Source: Paracoccus aerius
Lineage (GTDB): Bacteria > Pseudomonadota > Alphaproteobacteria > Rhodobacterales > Rhodobacteraceae
DNA: 64,000 nt
Assembly (NCBI RefSeq): GCF_014656455.1
Contig: NZ_BNCL01000001.1
Coordinates: forward strand, 365,009 to 429,008
Direction of reading: 5' to 3'
Below, one piece after another: positions 63,401-64,000 of this stretch. The notes below the pieces were generated by a model. That model saw only the letters and a list, made by a program, of their open reading frames with translations. It was not told the DNA's origin and made no database searches. The translations under genes were made by a program, and so were the position numbers. The stretch's first letter is position 1. Each line of letters begins with the position of its first letter.

Positions 63401-64000
63401 CTGACCGGCATGGTCACCGATGCCGACGGTTTCCCCGGCTTGGCTGGCGCGCAAGTTGAATGGCTGCGCAACGGAACTGTTATAGCAACGGGTCTCGAAT
63501 ATGTGCTCAGCGCGGCAGATACGGGACAGGCAGTCTCCGCTCGACTGGTGTATACAGATAGGGAAGGCAATGCTGAGCTGATCGACATTGCGACGCCAGG
63601 CATTGCGGGCCTTCACCTTGTCGGCGGTAATGCGGATGATGGGCTGTCGGGGTCAATTGGCAACGACTCCCTCGAAGGGGGCGCAGGCCGCGATACGTTG
63701 GCTGGTGGTGTTGGAAACGACACGCTTGTCGGGGGAGCGGATGCAGATACTGCATCTTACCAGTCCGCTACCTCAGGCGTGACTGTCGACCTGAACCTTC
63801 AGGGTGTTGCGCAACTGGTCGGCGCCTCGGAAGGCAGCGATACGCTGATCTCGATCGAAAACCTGATCGGCAGCCGCTTTGAGGATCTTCTGACAGGGGA
63901 TGCGGTAGCAAATGTTGTCTCAGGGGGTGCTGGCAACGACACCATCCGGGGTGAGGCAGGCAACGACATGTTGTTCGGCAATCAAGGCGACGATCTTCTC
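57407..64000 (+). CDS. Giant VCBS/cadherin-like RTX adhesin, C-terminus beyond right edge
   Basis: Open from ATG 57407 to the window end (at least 2198 residues). No Sec signal. Residues 1-320 form a unique N-terminal region with two beta-rich blocks (AALYLG-type motifs such as SSQALYLGSNGS, and GNYRFEFVGGTYDGSGGLVV). From about 350 come successive Ig/cadherin-like and VCBS repeats, marked by NDAPVFTSAAQ, GANDAPVAQGHSG, QAVNDAPVGIDSN, DPVNDAPVLVPG and EQVNDAPVSTLSI. From about residue 2075 RTX nonapeptides begin (GNADDGLSGSIGNDSLEGGA, GGVGNDTLVGGADADTASYQ) and are still continuing at the edge. Large type I-secreted calcium-dependent adhesin, likely for biofilm or surface attachment; the secretion signal and exporter genes are beyond the window. 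Confidence 0.92.
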   Translation, partial: MPSVVLSSDVIFSENTAAQMVDPGITISGGGTYTEGYIEFSATNSTSGDNFFLTSAQDPDAVGAISVEDGDVYLGNGTGRDRIGSLDETYNGQDGQPLRILFSSPLPNAGFEEGAANWSIQNQEYGDNGNELNLDALRVTLASDTDYRGGTGTVNIQDPNGMSWNGSVQAGQGVDSSQALYLGSNGSIASGDQNPPGSFQPDGYGSIHGPYATSSVISVQAGDNITLDFRAVGSGDDYEVFGFLRRVDADGNFISNDVNNTTDNILLFAQRGNDTGGWVNISEENLPAGNYRFEFVGGTYDGSGGLVVGSNLYVDNIRLVSATTVNDTVAQTIARQVAYQNDAEDAPLNRQITVTAVDSNGTSGTSSTGLTFVSENDSPTLSDTVLSPVNEDTLPVGETVASIFTPVFDDPDNGFSPTDSLAGVVISGNAATADQGEWQYSTNGTDWYAIGTVSANNGLVLSDSSLIRFLPAADWNGTPGSLTAHAVDSTYEGDFTQEGVRAVFDTNSDSATSPVSANGASASITVISVNDAPVFTSAAQQLSVADSEANDTSAALTGTIAASDLHDGAPGENSVITYGIIDGTAADGIATRTDAYGTLSLDQASGTYSFLPDAEALNALAEGQEVVRSFTVTASDGQGGVTQQTLTVTLTGANDAPVAQGHSGTAVEAAGINNDIAGSPASGSVLGGVSGDFDPDTGDTVSLSGVRTGGLSDTGADGTWSQDVVTLSGTYGTLTMQADGSWTYAPDETNAAVNGLTSPSDTLSEVFTYTITDASGLTSSAELTVTIEGRNDALNVSGNIDAELVAPEDTDRNIDLSGLTFEDPDLGGEVYDIVVSAQSGSLWTEDFPGLTISGNGTEELVLSGSATDLGQWMAANDLAYRSPIDGAAGSDTVTLAYATAGETTRTPLGNVDVTITETNDPAIIDTNGSSLVQGDETTAESSVITFLPTADAQVLNFDGISLVIDAASTAEEIAEAFAAQSRPNWVAVHEGNGRVVLTATAPGNRPDLTADDFTDANGNISDVVGTSGGFDGQARFTARGEAVAILSNLELTDADSDTMSGATISMVEGLLDNRFGVVHESLSLTEGAQALAASHGINVTITTSAAAGSSVVLTGEASAEVYESILQGVLYNNTNPNAVAGSRQVQVEVTDAEGQVSNLSAVALTEGNDAIAVGQRIYIDGEDSGQVVAAVRDARSFVASGPLAGLDEGATLSFRDASGLVTTAISANDGRASVTVDVIWAPVIDMNGPQQGGDIHRISYLEQQAPVAIATADARVEDQEGLIRTLDVELTNPLDNTADQAPEEYLGVRKAVLDLLAARGITLGDHNGTMDASGNLTGATRISFEAPGGSTATNFQIALRGVTYANMDDAPTAATRIVTAQATDMSGNVGLLTHTEINPQAVNDAPVGIDSNVTGSEDVEHVFSVEDFGFSDPLDEGANQLASITITSLPTDGQLLLNGQEITVGTIVSRADLEGGALVYAPPADANGSDLARFGFRVTDNGGTANGGRNTDTTDRIMVINVDPVNDAPVLVPGTSMGSTLTEDDIDNSGNLVSDLLGSVSDVDGSVTPGMAVHGVASEGPGGGQWQYRLDGGSWTNITLSEGEVLLLGANDAVRFVPDQQNATEAQLSYYAWDGTDGIAGTVVAGIAGSDNAANRGGNSGFSVDSADVSIEVTAVNDNPSIEVGQGNTFYARGAAVALFGTEELVLTDPDEGAALTQAVVTLDPETTTDNVFGTLYETIFSTGGASFTTSGGTQLTITGTGLAGDPIVISGTGSLEDYQEALQSLRYENANPNLFTGERSISLRVTDETGAISQETSFDLAVEWATVADLNGPSSEGRDHTTTYVEGGVGVAIATADAELIDEEGNTVEVVVTLEDGVNGTDERLIVDPAMLNALAALNITVLGNGTHEIRLQNLDGLDQTYFQLALRAIRYVNDSSAPTDAARHVTVTSTDSEGNPGVAATTTIGIEQVNDAPVSTLSISHPGSGTRTPFVGETLTLTGMVTDADGFPGLAGAQVEWLRNGTVIATGLEYVLSAADTGQAVSARLVYTDREGNAELIDIATPGIAGLHLVGGNADDGLSGSIGNDSLEGGAGRDTLAGGVGNDTLVGGADADTASYQSATSGVTVDLNLQGVAQLVGASEGSDTLISIENLIGSRFEDLLTGDAVANVVSGGAGNDTIRGEAGNDMLFGNQGDDLL

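Overview
The window looks like the chromosome or a large replicon of an alphaproteobacterium of the order Rhodobacterales, most likely Paracoccus or a close relative. This is an inference from high-GC coding, the style of the IS256, IS21, IS66 and IS110 transposases, an exosortase of the VPLPA-CTERM type, a DUF1612-type protein and two short type II toxin-antitoxin modules. No rRNA or tRNA gene was seen.

Left part (1-20.4 kb): an accessory, IS-riddled region. A secreted RTX/PA14 protein runs off the left edge on the minus strand. Its C-terminal module reappears in a second secreted beta-helix protein at 7.5-10.5 kb. Between them lie a family 2 glycosyltransferase, remnants of IS110 and IS66, and an IS110 transposase gene split by an IS256 element. 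The target duplication and the exact rejoining of the reading frame are visible. The IS256 transposase gene carries three extra segments of about 44 bases. Two of these are inverted copies of one palindromic element. A complete IS21 (istAB) and a truncated IS3 follow. Then come a Wzx-type flippase and a minus-strand trio: an unassigned glycan-related protein, a hexapeptide acyltransferase and a WecE-like sugar aminotransferase. An IS3 orfA remnant and another glycosyltransferase close this part.

Middle part (20.5-40.8 kb): an exopolysaccharide locus of the exosortase type. It has three overlapping GT4 glycosyltransferases, an exosortase fused to an EpsI domain (VPLPA class) and its probable VPLPA-CTERM substrate. 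It also has more glycosyltransferases, a pyruvyltransferase-like protein, an O-antigen-polymerase-like protein, a minus operon (AAA ATPase, Wzz/GumC chain-length protein, CpsD-like ATPase) and a divergent plus operon (ExoY-like initiating sugar transferase, TPR lipoprotein, Wza-like export protein, outer-membrane barrel protein). Together they suggest synthesis of a repeat-unit polysaccharide on undecaprenyl phosphate, flipping by Wzx, polymerisation by Wzy and export through Wza. At least one VPLPA-tagged protein is probably sorted by the exosortase. A C-terminal stub of a CAAX-protease-like gene lies beyond the locus next to a toxin-antitoxin pair.

Right part (41-57 kb): mostly housekeeping and transport genes. 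These are an acyltransferase, the methionine ABC transporter (metN, metI, metQ), an L,D-transpeptidase, a DsbA-like thiol oxidoreductase, a second toxin-antitoxin pair whose antitoxin is frameshifted, and an RND efflux pair. A DUF1612-like gene, a GT2 and a sulfotransferase-like coiled-coil protein follow, then IS3 and IS110 debris. From 57.4 kb to the right edge runs a giant repetitive VCBS/cadherin-like adhesin that enters RTX repeats just before the window ends. Both edge genes are incomplete.
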